Positions 51,672 through 60,741 are shown, counted from the first letter of the stretch. The stretch: 64,000 nucleotides of DNA from an uncultured Vampirovibrio sp. (GCA_910577395.1 CAJTLG010000001.1:1-64000), one strand, 5' to 3'. Translations and numbers: made by a program. Notes: generated from the letters alone by a model not told the origin.

Positions 51672-53072
51672 TTATTTTCTTTTGCCTGTAAATTTAAATA
51701 AGCCAAAAATAGTTGGTTTATATGAATTTAGGTTCTGGTTACTTTCAAGCAGCAGCATTCTTAATTTTTTGTTTTCATCTGCAAGAGCCTGATTTCTTTC
51801 TTTTAATTCTATTGTTCTTTCCCTAAACAGTTGCAGTTTTGCATCCTGTTTTGAGCTGTTTATTTTATAGTAATCATTTAATTTAACAGCAATTTTTTTT
51901 GCAATTGTTTTTGCAATCATATCAAGTGTGCGATTTGAAATATCAAGTTTAAACGCATTTTGCGGTGCAACATCAGCTGTTTCTTTTACAATTTCTTTGA
52001 CTATTTCTCTTACATCTTCGCCGGTTCTTACCACAGGTGCCATATTTGCCGTGCGCTTTGTAATTTCATCTCTGATAATTTCCCTTACATCCTGGGCTGT
52101 TAAATTTGAAGATGAGCTTATTCCTTGTACTGATGCAGGGTTTGCTGGCGGCTGTAATTCGGCAGCAACAATATCTAACGGCAAATCTTCCTGCAATGAT
52201 TGATATTCCTGGGGAATGTCATCCACATAATCCTGCAGTTGCTCAAAAGATTCTGCAGGGGAATTGTCAAAAATTTTTTCTAAATCCGCAGGGGCAACAT
52301 CTTCATTTTTATTGTTTCCGGTTAGGTTTTGTGTAAAAGATTGGGCAAGCTGCATTAAATCAAGCTCATCATTTTTGCTTTTATCTTCTTCAACAGTTGT
52401 GCGGGTTTGTGCAGCGGCACTGTTTATTAAGTTATCCGCCTTTTCTATTTCTTCTTGGCTGAAATCTTCACCTTTTAAAATTGCCATAAGCTCTTCATCA
52501 GCCTCAGTATTTTCTTGATAACAGTTATGGTCAACATTTATATTTGAATTTGGCGATACAGGTCCCGGTTTTAAGTTCTTCATAGCGGCAGGCAAGATTG
52601 TATCATTATTTTTTAAATGAGTATTATTTACAGACTCTATTACGGGTTCTGCATTTTCTTTGGTAAGTTCATCTAGTGAAACTGCCTTAAAAGTATCATT
52701 CTGAACAACTATATTATCCTGAATTATCTCTTGTGCAACCAGTTGTTGAATAACGGGTTTTTGAATATTTAATTCTTCTGTAGTTTTATTCTCCGCATTA
52801 TTTTGGACAGGCCCGGGTATTTGCTCCGTAGTAACAGGCTTTGGGTCTTCTAATATACATTTTTTTGTTTTGTCATATTTATCTTTTAAATTCTTTAAAA
52901 TGGTAAGGTATGCATCATTATCAAAGAATTCAATCCCGAATTCATTTTCGTATATGGCTTCAATTTGCCAAGATTTTATAAAAGAATTTAATGTTAATAA
53001 GTCTATAAAATATCCATCAAGTGCCAGTTTTGTAAGTATGGCAGATTTTGACAGAGCGTTATAATTATCCAT
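51672..53072 (-). CDS. unknown protein with disordered middle and C-terminal coiled coil (466 aa)
   Basis: No family recognised. Residues 1-75 look like a small folded helical domain (TKLALDGYFIDLLTLNSFIK). Residues about 80-320 are Gln/Asn/Glu-rich and probably disordered. Two near-repeats follow: QDVREIIRDEITKRT and EDVREIVKEIVKETAD. Then comes a helical segment (DMIAKTIAKKIAVKLNDYYK) and a heptad-like coiled coil (ERTIELKERNQALADENKK). The end, FGLFKFTGKRK, is basic. It lies just upstream of rseP in the same direction (30 nt). The plan suits a scaffold or cell-cycle/division adaptor (inference). Confidence 0.6.
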   Translation of the reverse strand: MDNYNALSKSAILTKLALDGYFIDLLTLNSFIKSWQIEAIYENEFGIEFFDNDAYLTILKNLKDKYDKTKKCILEDPKPVTTEQIPGPVQNNAENKTTEELNIQKPVIQQLVAQEIIQDNIVVQNDTFKAVSLDELTKENAEPVIESVNNTHLKNNDTILPAAMKNLKPGPVSPNSNINVDHNCYQENTEADEELMAILKGEDFSQEEIEKADNLINSAAAQTRTTVEEDKSKNDELDLMQLAQSFTQNLTGNNKNEDVAPADLEKIFDNSPAESFEQLQDYVDDIPQEYQSLQEDLPLDIVAAELQPPANPASVQGISSSSNLTAQDVREIIRDEITKRTANMAPVVRTGEDVREIVKEIVKETADVAPQNAFKLDISNRTLDMIAKTIAKKIAVKLNDYYKINSSKQDAKLQLFRERTIELKERNQALADENKKLRMLLLESNQNLNSYKPTIFGLFKFTGKRK

Positions 53073-53157
53073 AATTTAACCCTTCTTGAAACAATTATAA
53101 ATGATAATTGTTCATTCTGCAATTATAATAGTGTGAAAATAGTATTAAAGTTTGAAA

Positions 53158-53757
53158 TTACATTGCAACACTATCTATAAATCTTTGCTTTTGGTATTCT
53201 TCTATGGATTTTATATTTTTTGCAGCATTTTTTCTTTCCATCAGGTTATTATAAACTGCCCTTGATGTTGCATTTTGCAGATATTGAGCCTTTGCGGAAA
53301 GTCTTTTTGCTTTCTTTTTAAATATTCTAAATAAGCCAAATATACTGATTGCAAATATTACAAGGGCATATCCTGCGCTTTTGTTTGGATATGGCTGGTT
53401 TTCGACGTTGTTAAAGTTTACGTGGATATTGCCTATTTCATCCCCTGTTATATAAATTCTTACTTTGCTTCCAATCTGCTGAGCTATAACGCTTTCTACA
53501 CCGCTTGCATTGTTATATTGTATAGAAAAGTTTTCTTTTAAGCTTGCATCTTTGATATCAAAATACTCTCTTCCTGTTTCGTCAATTTTGTTTATAGTTT
53601 TTGTTTTGTAGTCACTTTTGATATCCAGTTTGATATCATCTTCACTGCTGCTGCGGCTTACATTAATTGAGTATATAAAATTATCGTTAGATAAAGCGGC
53701 TTGTGGCAGAAATATAAAGCAAAATAATAAGCATATAAACAAAATAATTTTTTTCAT
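53158..53757 (-). CDS. secreted/membrane AMIN-like domain protein (199 aa)
   Basis: A signal peptide (FICLLFCFIFLPQAALS) is followed by an exported beta-rich domain (about 25-125), then one membrane helix (AGYALVIFAISIFGLF, about 128-145) and a basic cytoplasmic tail of 50 residues. The exported part has the alternating pattern of an AMIN domain (EYFDIKDASLKENFSIQYN, then IGSKVRIYITGDEIGNI), a peptidoglycan-associated fold, but this is a weak match. The Shine-Dalgarno AGGAA precedes the ATG. It is near, but not clearly in the same unit as, the rseP gene. Confidence 0.55.
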   Translation of the reverse strand: MKKIILFICLLFCFIFLPQAALSNDNFIYSINVSRSSSEDDIKLDIKSDYKTKTINKIDETGREYFDIKDASLKENFSIQYNNASGVESVIAQQIGSKVRIYITGDEIGNIHVNFNNVENQPYPNKSAGYALVIFAISIFGLFRIFKKKAKRLSAKAQYLQNATSRAVYNNLMERKNAAKNIKSIEEYQKQRFIDSVAM

Positions 53758-53881
53758 GTTAAAAGTTCCTAAAGTCCCAAGTCTTAATAAAATAACAATA
53801 ACTTTTTACATGAACCATATCATCAATCTAAAGATTTAAAATTCATATTAACCTAAAGATTGATAAAATTTGAAATCGTGT

Positions 53882-54346
53882 TTAAATATTCTTAAAAAGG
53901 TTGGCCATTTCAATTGCTGTTTCGGCAGCTTCAGAGCCTTTGTTACCTGCCTTTGTGCCCGCTCTTTCAATAGCCTGCTCAATATTATCTGTTGTTAAAA
54001 CCCCAAAAATCACTGGTGTACCACTTTCAAGGCCTACATGTGCAACGCCTTTTGAAACTTCGGCACAAACATAATCGTAATGGGAAGTTGAACCTTTAAT
54101 TACGGCTCCGAGAGTTACAATGGCAGCATATCCTTTTTTTGCCGCTTTCTTTGCTGTAACAGGTATTTCAAAAGCACCCGGCACCCATATTATATCTATA
54201 TTTTTATCATCAACCCCATGGCGGATGAAGGCATCCTTGGCGCCTGATAGGAGCTTTGAGCCTATAAACTCATTAAATCTTGCAACAATAATACAAAATC
54301 TGTCATCTTTAGCTGCTACTAAATTGCCTTCAAAAATATTTGCCAT
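53882..54346 (-). CDS. ribH: 6,7-dimethyl-8-ribityllumazine synthase
   Basis: A 154-aa protein with the RibH signatures: [44 protein letters not shown] (with the conserved His) and [24 protein letters not shown]. By family, it makes the riboflavin precursor from 5-amino-6-ribitylaminouracil and dihydroxybutanone phosphate. No other rib gene is in the window. An FMN riboswitch is not visible upstream, although a terminator hairpin lies 91 nt before the start. Confidence 0.95.
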   Translation of the reverse strand: MANIFEGNLVAAKDDRFCIIVARFNEFIGSKLLSGAKDAFIRHGVDDKNIDIIWVPGAFEIPVTAKKAAKKGYAAIVTLGAVIKGSTSHYDYVCAEVSKGVAHVGLESGTPVIFGVLTTDNIEQAIERAGTKAGNKGSEAAETAIEMANLFKNI

Positions 54347-54436
54347 AAGTTTCCCTTTTGCTTATTGTATTTATTGGTTTTATTTTAGCATAAAAGAATT
54401 TTTATACATCAAGTTTGCAGTTATTTTTGATAATGT

Positions 54437-54468
54437 AAAAAAAACGGCTTATTTAATATAAGCCGTTT
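54437..54468 (-). terminator. strong rho-independent terminator facing ribH, 91 nt before its start
   Basis: On the minus strand AAACGGCTTAT, a 5-nt loop and ATAAGCCGTTT form a perfect 11-bp stem followed by eight U. No annotated gene lies upstream of it on this strand, so it must end an unannotated RNA or attenuate ribH. Confidence 0.8.
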
Positions 54469-54546
54469 GGAATACTTTTTACGTAATTCCTCGTGTGTGA
54501 AGTGAAGGTTAGTGTGTATTGGTTAGAATGTGTCTGTTTAATTCCT
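54437..54546 (-). ncRNA. candidate small RNA (or ribH leader) ending at the terminator
   Basis: The strong terminator implies a leftward transcript. A TATAAA-like box at 54552-54547 could start an RNA of about 100 nt; its -35 is poor. The body is G-poor and A/C-rich (for example ACACACTAACCTTCACTTCA) and looks single-stranded apart from the terminator, as in antisense-type small RNAs. It matches no RNA family I know; 6S, tmRNA, SRP and RNase P were considered and not seen. Confidence 0.3.
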
Positions 54547-55025
54547 TTTATAATAGTGTTCTTATTTGTCTTTTTTTAAACTAAATCTTTAATCAATCCT
54601 CGTACATATATAAAGTATATCTATTTTAAATAATTGCTCTCTTTGCTAATATTGTTTACAATTGTTTACATGTTTTCCTAAGAAACCCAATTTAAGTGTT
54701 TTGAGCCAATCTTAGTAATGGTTTTTATATTAAGAAATATTAACAAACTCAACCTTTTTTAAAATTTATCTTAACATTTCTTTATATAAGTATTGTAAAT
54801 TTGAATTCATAGTGATATATTAAATATATATAAAGGATATCATATTCTTTATATCTGTCTTTTTAATTTTTTTAAATCTTTTATCGTTGCAATCAGTCCA
54901 AAAACAATGCCCCCAATATTTTGGGTAAATTCGCATGCTCTGTAGAGTTATCCCGGCGCTGCGCGGCGTGCCTGAAATTTTATTGGCAAAAATTTGTGTG
55001 TGAAATTCAAAGGAGAATATGATTT
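54469..55025. other. gene-free stretch between ribH and the sigma factor gene
   Basis: Very AT-rich with no open frame of note. Its right end is different: 54905-54975 contains CCCCCAATATTTTGGG (a small hairpin) and the GC-rich string CCCGGCGCTGCGCGGCGTGC, able to fold and unlike the surroundings. It probably forms part of the sigma factor's leader. A possible TTGGGT-16-TAGAGT promoter sits at 54921-54948. Nothing else is recognised. Confidence 0.4.
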
Positions 55026-55925
55026 ATGAAGAATGCTAAATCTAAAACCGTATTTAAAACAAACTCAGTATTTAATTCTGACCTTAAACTTGACAGTTCA
55101 TTAAATTTTTATGTTAAAAGAGTATCAAAATTTCCTCTTCTGACAACAGAAGAAGAAAAAGAACTTGCCCGCCTTGTATCCTTTGGGGATGAGGATGCTA
55201 AGAGAAAGTTAATACAATCAAACCTTAAGCTTGTAATTAATATTGCAAGAAAATCTATCCATGTTTGCAAATTGTCTATGTTTGATTTAATTCAGGAAGG
55301 CAATATCGGCCTTATGATTGCTGCGGATAAATTTAAATGGAAACTTGGCTATAAATTTTCAACATACGCTACCTGGTGGATTAAACAAGCCATGTTTAAA
55401 GCAATTTCAGAACAATCTCATTGTATGAAAATTCCTGTATATATACAAGAAACTCTCTCAAAATACAAAAAAATTAAACACTCGCTTGAACAAAAATACA
55501 ATTGTTCCGTTAAATCTTCTGTTGTGGCAAATAAAATGGGAATTTCCGAAGAAAAAATCGACACTTTTCTTGGCGCCTATACCAAGGCTCTTTCTCTTGA
55601 ATCCGCACTTGATAATACAGAGGACAGCCAGATGACCTTTTCTGAAATTATTGAAGATGTTAAACAAAATGTTGAAAAAACCGTTGAATATGAAGATTTA
55701 AAAAAAGATATAAAAACAGCCCTTGATACATTGAAGGATAGGGAAAAAGAAGTTATAGTGCTTCGTTTTGGCCTCAAGGAAGACGGTATTAAAAAAACGC
55801 TTGAAGAAATCGGCAATATATATGGCGTTACAAAAGAATGCATAAGACAAATGGAAAAAAGGGCAATTAAAAAAATTCATTCTTCTTCCATTGCGCGCGA
55901 TTTATTATCCTGCTATGTGATTTAA
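55026..55925 (+). CDS. sigma-70 family RNA polymerase sigma factor (group 2-like)
   Basis: A 299-aa factor with regions 1.2 (LNFYVKRVSKFPLLTTEEE), 2 (LVINIARKSIHVC, FDLIQEGNIGLMIAADKF, YKFSTYATWWIKQAMFKAI), 3 (IPVYIQETLSKYKKI, VANKMGISEEKI) and 4 (LKDREKEVIVLRFGL, LEEIGNIYGVTKECIRQME). In region 2.4, where RpoD reads DQARTIRIP, this has EQSHCMKIP: the -10-contacting Gln is kept but the Thr is Cys, so promoter choice may differ. It is shorter than a primary sigma. The Shine-Dalgarno AAAGGAG is 10 nt before the ATG; another ATG at 55019 opens a 6-codon frame. The last 4 nt overlap convergent bioC. Confidence 0.9.
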   Translation: MKNAKSKTVFKTNSVFNSDLKLDSSLNFYVKRVSKFPLLTTEEEKELARLVSFGDEDAKRKLIQSNLKLVINIARKSIHVCKLSMFDLIQEGNIGLMIAADKFKWKLGYKFSTYATWWIKQAMFKAISEQSHCMKIPVYIQETLSKYKKIKHSLEQKYNCSVKSSVVANKMGISEEKIDTFLGAYTKALSLESALDNTEDSQMTFSEIIEDVKQNVEKTVEYEDLKKDIKTALDTLKDREKEVIVLRFGLKEDGIKKTLEEIGNIYGVTKECIRQMEKRAIKKIHSSSIARDLLSCYVI

Positions 55926-56647
55926 TCTTTTTTGCATATAAAATACACAGGATGGTATGTAAGTTCTACGCCGTTTTTATCTGAAAAATTCTTTAAATAT
56001 TTGTCTTTAAAAATTTCATATTTCTGTTTTGTCCAAAAATACCCTGCCCCTGTGCCCACTCCTGTGTATTTAATATGCTCAAGTATTTTTTTTACATCTT
56101 CAAAATAAAGTGTTTCAAGCTCTTCTTCAAAATAGAGAATTTTGAAACTCGCTCCATTAAGCTTTTCTTCAATATTTTCAGGGCTTTCATAATTGAGGCC
56201 AAAGCCCGTTATATCTTTTATTTGATTAAAATTTTTACACCCAAATGTTGTAAATGCAAGAATTCCGCCGTCTTTAATGATACTTGATAATTTTAAAAAG
56301 AGCTTTTCTTTATCTTTAATCCACTGAAAAACCGCACTAGATAATACTAAATCAATATTTTTATCTTCAATTTTTGTATCAAGAATGTTTCCCTGATAGT
56401 ATCTATCCGGCTTTATATGCGTGAAATTTTCCGTTATATCGTTTAAAAGCAGATGATTGTATTTCAAATTTTCAGCTATTTCATCGGTTAAAAGCCCTGT
56501 ACCGGAGCCTATTTCAAATATGACATCAAAGTTGTTTTGTATATTCAAATATATTTCTGATATCAGTTTTTTTGCCATTTTAGCTTGTACTACGGCATGT
56601 TTTCTGTATGTATCTTTTGCCTTTTGAAAATTAGATATCAAAGCCAT
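55922..56647 (-). CDS. bioC: malonyl-ACP O-methyltransferase BioC
   Basis: A 241-aa class I methyltransferase. The opening FQKAKDTYRKHAVVQ is the BioC start (FxxAAxxYDxHAxVQ), motif I is FEIGSGTGLLTDEI (44-57), and LVLSSAVFQWIKD matches the BioC substrate region. By family, it methylates malonyl-ACP so that fatty-acid enzymes can build the pimeloyl chain. It lies 7 nt downstream of bioG, an established partner, which strengthens the call. Confidence 0.88.
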   Translation of the reverse strand: MALISNFQKAKDTYRKHAVVQAKMAKKLISEIYLNIQNNFDVIFEIGSGTGLLTDEIAENLKYNHLLLNDITENFTHIKPDRYYQGNILDTKIEDKNIDLVLSSAVFQWIKDKEKLFLKLSSIIKDGGILAFTTFGCKNFNQIKDITGFGLNYESPENIEEKLNGASFKILYFEEELETLYFEDVKKILEHIKYTGVGTGAGYFWTKQKYEIFKDKYLKNFSDKNGVELTYHPVYFICKKD

Positions 56648-56654
56648 TTTGTAT

Positions 56655-57317
56655 TTATGCCTCTAAAATGTTATCAAGTGTTTTAAATTCAAAAAACGGA
56701 AAATGCCCTGTTTCCAGTATTATCTTATGCGGGTGGTTTTCAAAAAATGCCTCCTGAGCCCTGAACGGAAAAATTTTATCATTTTTGGTTAAAATTACCG
56801 TATCAAAATTAAATCCTTTATCCATAGGGCATTCTCCGGATTGAGATTTTATTGTGATAAGTTCCTGTCGCAGGTTTTCTAATGTTCTGTCCGCTTTTTT
56901 TATTGTGTCATTTCCTGAATTTGCTAACATATTTTTTTCAAAATTAGCCATTGTCTGCATGCTTAGGGCGTTTAGCATAATATTAAAAACTCTTTCGTTT
57001 ATGCCGAAAACAGGATGTACTGGACAAAATGTGCCCGAAATTGCAACACTTTTATTTATATCGGGGGGCAAGCTTTTTGTAAGGTATGCCTGATTTAGTG
57101 CCCATACACCATATGAATATGCTATAAGGTTAATTTCAGTGTATGGTGTAAAGTCGAAATACCTCAGTTCCTCAAAATCCATATTTGAATAATCGTTTAT
57201 AAACAATATATCAGATGTTTTTGTATCAAATTCTTCAAAGCAGTTATAGTCTGTATAAAAACCGCCAAAAAATAAAAGCAACTTTGTTTTATCGTGGTTT
57301 ATATGATTAAACTGCAT
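56655..57317 (-). CDS. bioG: pimeloyl-ACP methyl ester esterase BioG (DUF452-like)
   Basis: A 220-aa alpha/beta hydrolase. LLFFGGFYTDYNCFEEF is the BioG opening with its oxyanion loop, the nucleophile is Ser68 in AYSYGVWALNQ, and the C-terminal His lies in LETGHFPFFEF, with the acid in a TKNDKIFPF loop. By family, it hydrolyses pimeloyl-ACP methyl ester, ending pimelate synthesis in place of BioH. It is followed by bioC. Shine-Dalgarno AAAGGAAG. Confidence 0.85.
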   Translation of the reverse strand: MQFNHINHDKTKLLLFFGGFYTDYNCFEEFDTKTSDILFINDYSNMDFEELRYFDFTPYTEINLIAYSYGVWALNQAYLTKSLPPDINKSVAISGTFCPVHPVFGINERVFNIMLNALSMQTMANFEKNMLANSGNDTIKKADRTLENLRQELITIKSQSGECPMDKGFNFDTVILTKNDKIFPFRAQEAFFENHPHKIILETGHFPFFEFKTLDNILEA

Positions 57318-57458
57318 AAATTTTACTTCCTTTTGTTAAATTCTTTTTATATCTAAAATAATTATACCAAAAACGATGTCTTTAAGATTATGGGTAAAAG
57401 GTGAAATTGTAGTATAATTGGTGTGGCAAAATAAAATAAATATTTAGAGGAAATATTA

Positions 57459-59498
57459 ATGAATAATAAAAAATATATTGCTGCACTGCTTATGATTTTG
57501 CTTGGTTTTTCAATTTCTGCCGGGTATTGTGATGAAAATCCTAACGATATAAAAGAAAGATACAACGTCTATTATAATAATGGTGTCAATCTTTATAAAG
57601 AAAAAAAATATACAGCAGCCATTAATGAATTCAAAAAGGTTTTAAGATATGTTCCGTATGATAAAAATGTTCAAAATGCACTCTATACGGCATATATTTC
57701 AAGGGCAGGTTATTTTCTGGATATCGAAAAGCAGCCGAAAAAAAGCATAAATGATATAAAATCCGCACTTTTCTATATGAAATATTGGAGTGAAACTACT
57801 GCTCCGGAAGCCCAAAAGGCGGAAACCACACTCAATCAGCTTCAAAAAAAATATGAAAATATGAATGCTGATACAAAATTTCAACACGCAAAAGCCCTTC
57901 GTGCAGAGGGACAAATGGCGGCTGCGGGGTATGATTTAAATGTTTTAAAAAGTAACCCCAAATATGCCTTTTCATCCCTATTGACACTTTCTGATATTTA
58001 TAAAAGCTTAAATAATCAGCAAATGGCTCTTGAATGTATAAGGCTTTCTGTTAAGACAAAGCCTGAAGATGGTCTTGCGCATTATAAATATGCACTTATT
58101 CTGGATGATATAGGAAACAGTGCAGCTGCGGATGATGAGTATTCTGCCGCATTTAAAAATGCAAATAATGATGTGCTTGAATCCTTAAAAAATCTTTGGT
58201 TGGCAAGAAGTGCAAATAACCCGAAAAATGCAAATGCGCTTATAAATCTTGGGGCAATTTATCAAAAGCAAAAACAATATGATTTGGCACGTGAACAATA
58301 TTTAAAAGCACAAAGCTTAAACCCTAAAGACACAGTAGCACTTTTAAACCTTGCCTCTCTTTGTTTTGAAACTAAAGATTACAGAGGCGCAATTGAAAAC
58401 TATAAAAAAGTTTTATCCATTGAGCCAAATAATGGTGCCGCTAAAGACGGTATCAAGCTTGTAACATCAAACCTTACGGGGGATGATTTAATTACATTTT
58501 TAAAAGAAGATGCAATTAATAATCCATATGATTATGATAAACAGTTTAATTATGCTTTTGAATTGCATAAAAATAAAAATTACCCCGAGGCGATTACATA
58601 CTACAAAAAAGCCATTGCTATAAATGGCAAAGCCCCTGAACCATATATTAATATAGCACAAATTTATCGCGCCCAGGGGGATATAGCAAAGGCAAATGCT
58701 GCAATCAGCCACGGTCTTTCAAGTGTGCCAAATAATAAAGACTTGCTTTCAATGAAAAATGATATTGAAACAGAGGTTGCAGGTAGTTTGTACAATACTG
58801 CTGTTAATTACTTTAATGCAGGTGATTATAAAACAGCACTTGATAATTATTTAAAGATAAAAATTCAAACTCCTGAAGTATTGTATTCAATAGCTTCCTG
58901 CTATTTTGAGCTTAATGAAAACGAAAGGGCTATAGAATATTTTAAAAGGGTGCTTGAAAAAACCCCGAAAGACACAAAGGCTATGTATTTTATAGCAAAT
59001 TCTTATGTTAATTTGCAAAATACGCAATCAGCATCAGAATATTTGAATAAAATTCTTGCGATTGAACCTAATAATCAGGAGGCTAAAACCGCACTTGCAT
59101 CCTTAAAGCAAGGCGAAGAAGGCAAATATCTTGATATGGCAATATCTTCCTATGAGAATAAAAAGTATGATGAGAGTTTATCTCTTTTAAATAAAGTAAT
59201 TGCGATTAATCCAAAAAGCGCATATGCGCTATATTACAAAGGTGCAGTATTTGATGATACAGGGAAAAAGGATGCTGCAATTGAAGAATACAAAAAGGCA
59301 ATAAATGCAGACCCTAATTTTTCACTTGCCTATTATATGCTGGCTGTGGTACTTGATAATAAGGAACAATATGCTCCTGCTGTCGGTTATTACGAAAAAT
59401 ATCTGCTATTAAAAACTAAAGAAGGCAGTGAAGATGATTCTACCAATTATGTAAAAAACAGAATAAAGGAACTGAAAGATTATCTTGAACAAAAATAA
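57459..59498 (+). CDS. exported multi-TPR protein (679 aa)
   Basis: A signal peptide (YIAALLMILLGFSISAGYC) is followed by tetratricopeptide repeats along nearly the whole protein, a dozen or more units such as VNLYKEKKYTAAINEFKKVL, NLASLCFETKDYRGAIENYK and YYKGAVFDDTGKKDAAIEEY. The cysteine after the signal (GYC) could make it a lipoprotein, but the lipobox is not perfect. It probably scaffolds envelope complexes. TATAAT (57413-57418) and AGAGGAA are upstream. The end overlaps dus by 14 nt. Confidence 0.82.
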   Translation: MNNKKYIAALLMILLGFSISAGYCDENPNDIKERYNVYYNNGVNLYKEKKYTAAINEFKKVLRYVPYDKNVQNALYTAYISRAGYFLDIEKQPKKSINDIKSALFYMKYWSETTAPEAQKAETTLNQLQKKYENMNADTKFQHAKALRAEGQMAAAGYDLNVLKSNPKYAFSSLLTLSDIYKSLNNQQMALECIRLSVKTKPEDGLAHYKYALILDDIGNSAAADDEYSAAFKNANNDVLESLKNLWLARSANNPKNANALINLGAIYQKQKQYDLAREQYLKAQSLNPKDTVALLNLASLCFETKDYRGAIENYKKVLSIEPNNGAAKDGIKLVTSNLTGDDLITFLKEDAINNPYDYDKQFNYAFELHKNKNYPEAITYYKKAIAINGKAPEPYINIAQIYRAQGDIAKANAAISHGLSSVPNNKDLLSMKNDIETEVAGSLYNTAVNYFNAGDYKTALDNYLKIKIQTPEVLYSIASCYFELNENERAIEYFKRVLEKTPKDTKAMYFIANSYVNLQNTQSASEYLNKILAIEPNNQEAKTALASLKQGEEGKYLDMAISSYENKKYDESLSLLNKVIAINPKSAYALYYKGAVFDDTGKKDAAIEEYKKAINADPNFSLAYYMLAVVLDNKEQYAPAVGYYEKYLLLKTKEGSEDDSTNYVKNRIKELKDYLEQK

Positions 59499-60456
59499 AG
59501 TACTGGATATCAAAAATATTAAGGTGATACAAGCACCTCTTGCAGGAATTTCCGATATTGTGTACAGAAATCTTATAAGGAAATATGTTTCAAAATGCCT
59601 GCTTTCAACAGAGATGTTATCTTCTGAGGCTTTAAAAAATGTTCAAAATCCAAAGATTGCCGATTACAAAGAGGAGGAGTATCCGCTTTCTTTTCAAATT
59701 GTAGGTCATAAACCAGATTTAATGGTGCAAGCGGCAAAACTTCTTGAAAACCGTGCAAGCGTAATTGATATAAACTGCGGCTGTCCGGTAAACAAGGTTG
59801 TAAAATCAAATGACGGTTCGGGGCTAATGAGAACACCAAAACTTGCATATGATATAGTTTCTGCCGTTCGTGAAAATATAAATATACCGTTAAGCGTAAA
59901 ATTCAGGCTTGGCTGGGATAAGGAACATAAAAATTTTATAGAATTCGGGCAGTTAATGCAAAAGGCAGGGGCTGATTTTGTAACTCTACATGGAAGGTGC
60001 AGGAGTGATTTATATTCAGGAACTTCCGATTGGAAAGCTATAGGGCAGCTGAAAAAAGAGCTCGACATTCCTGTATTTGCAAACGGAGATATAAAAACGG
60101 TTGAAGATGCGGCAAGATGTCTTGATATCACAGGTGCAGACGGTGTTTCGATAGGAAGAGGCTTAATGGGTGATTTTACTCTGGCTTCAAGGATAGAACA
60201 TTACCTTCTAACCGGGGAAATCATTAAAGATCCTGGGTTAAATGAAAAAATAGATATGCTGCTTAATCATATTAAAGATGAAATTGCTCTTCGTGGCGAA
60301 ATTAACGGAATAAAATTTATGAGAAAATTTTACGGGTTTTATATTTCATCCGTTAAAAATGCATCCAAATACAGGCAGGTTCTTGTAACGCTTGAAACAT
60401 TTGATGAGGTGAAAAGGGCACTTAATGACATACTTTGTTTATATGCTGGAAACTGA
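59485..60456 (+). CDS. dus: tRNA-dihydrouridine synthase (Dus family)
   Basis: A 323-aa FMN enzyme. VIQAPLAGISDIVYRNL is the N-terminal Dus motif, DINCGCPVNKVVKSNDGSG holds the catalytic Cys100 (in GCP), and SVKFRLGWD, TLHGRCRSDLYSGTSDW and GADGVSIGRGLMGD bind FMN and tRNA. By family, it reduces specific uridines in tRNA D-loops; it looks most like DusB. The start is a TTG at 59485 inside the TPR gene, with only a distant AAGGA; no ATG is close, so the start is uncertain. The GIY-YIG gene overlaps its end by 32 nt. Confidence 0.93.
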   Translation: MNKNKVLDIKNIKVIQAPLAGISDIVYRNLIRKYVSKCLLSTEMLSSEALKNVQNPKIADYKEEEYPLSFQIVGHKPDLMVQAAKLLENRASVIDINCGCPVNKVVKSNDGSGLMRTPKLAYDIVSAVRENINIPLSVKFRLGWDKEHKNFIEFGQLMQKAGADFVTLHGRCRSDLYSGTSDWKAIGQLKKELDIPVFANGDIKTVEDAARCLDITGADGVSIGRGLMGDFTLASRIEHYLLTGEIIKDPGLNEKIDMLLNHIKDEIALRGEINGIKFMRKFYGFYISSVKNASKYRQVLVTLETFDEVKRALNDILCLYAGN

Positions 60457-60703
60457 ACGCAATACAATATACACAGGTATTACAACAGATGTTGAACGCC
60501 GTTATAAAGAACATCTTGAAGGGGTTGTTAAAAAGGGTGCAAAATATACAAATGCAAATAAACCGGTAAAGATTTTATATACTAAAAGCTATGATACGAA
60601 ATCTGAAGCAATGAAAGAAGAATATAGAATAAAACAGCTTACAAAAAAACAAAAGCTTGAGCTTGTATTGTCATTTTCTGGCACTACCCAAAAGGGTAAT
60701 TGA
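60425..60703 (+). CDS. GIY-YIG domain protein (UPF0213)
   Basis: A 92-aa protein, one GIY-YIG domain: FVYMLETERNTIYTGITTDVERRYKEH carries the GIY and YIG positions (VYML and YTGI) and the catalytic Arg, split here over about 30 residues; the final AMKEEYRIKQLTKKQK is the UPF0213 end with the conserved Glu. This small family is widespread, thought to be a nuclease, and not well defined. It is translated from within dus. Confidence 0.87.
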   Translation: MTYFVYMLETERNTIYTGITTDVERRYKEHLEGVVKKGAKYTNANKPVKILYTKSYDTKSEAMKEEYRIKQLTKKQKLELVLSFSGTTQKGN

Positions 60704-60741
60704 TAGATTGTGGTTTTTAAATAAGATTGTATTTGAAAGGA

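Noticed and set aside
54347..54700. FMN riboswitch upstream of ribH
   Set aside because: The AGGGTGAAATTCCGAC core and partner elements are not present.
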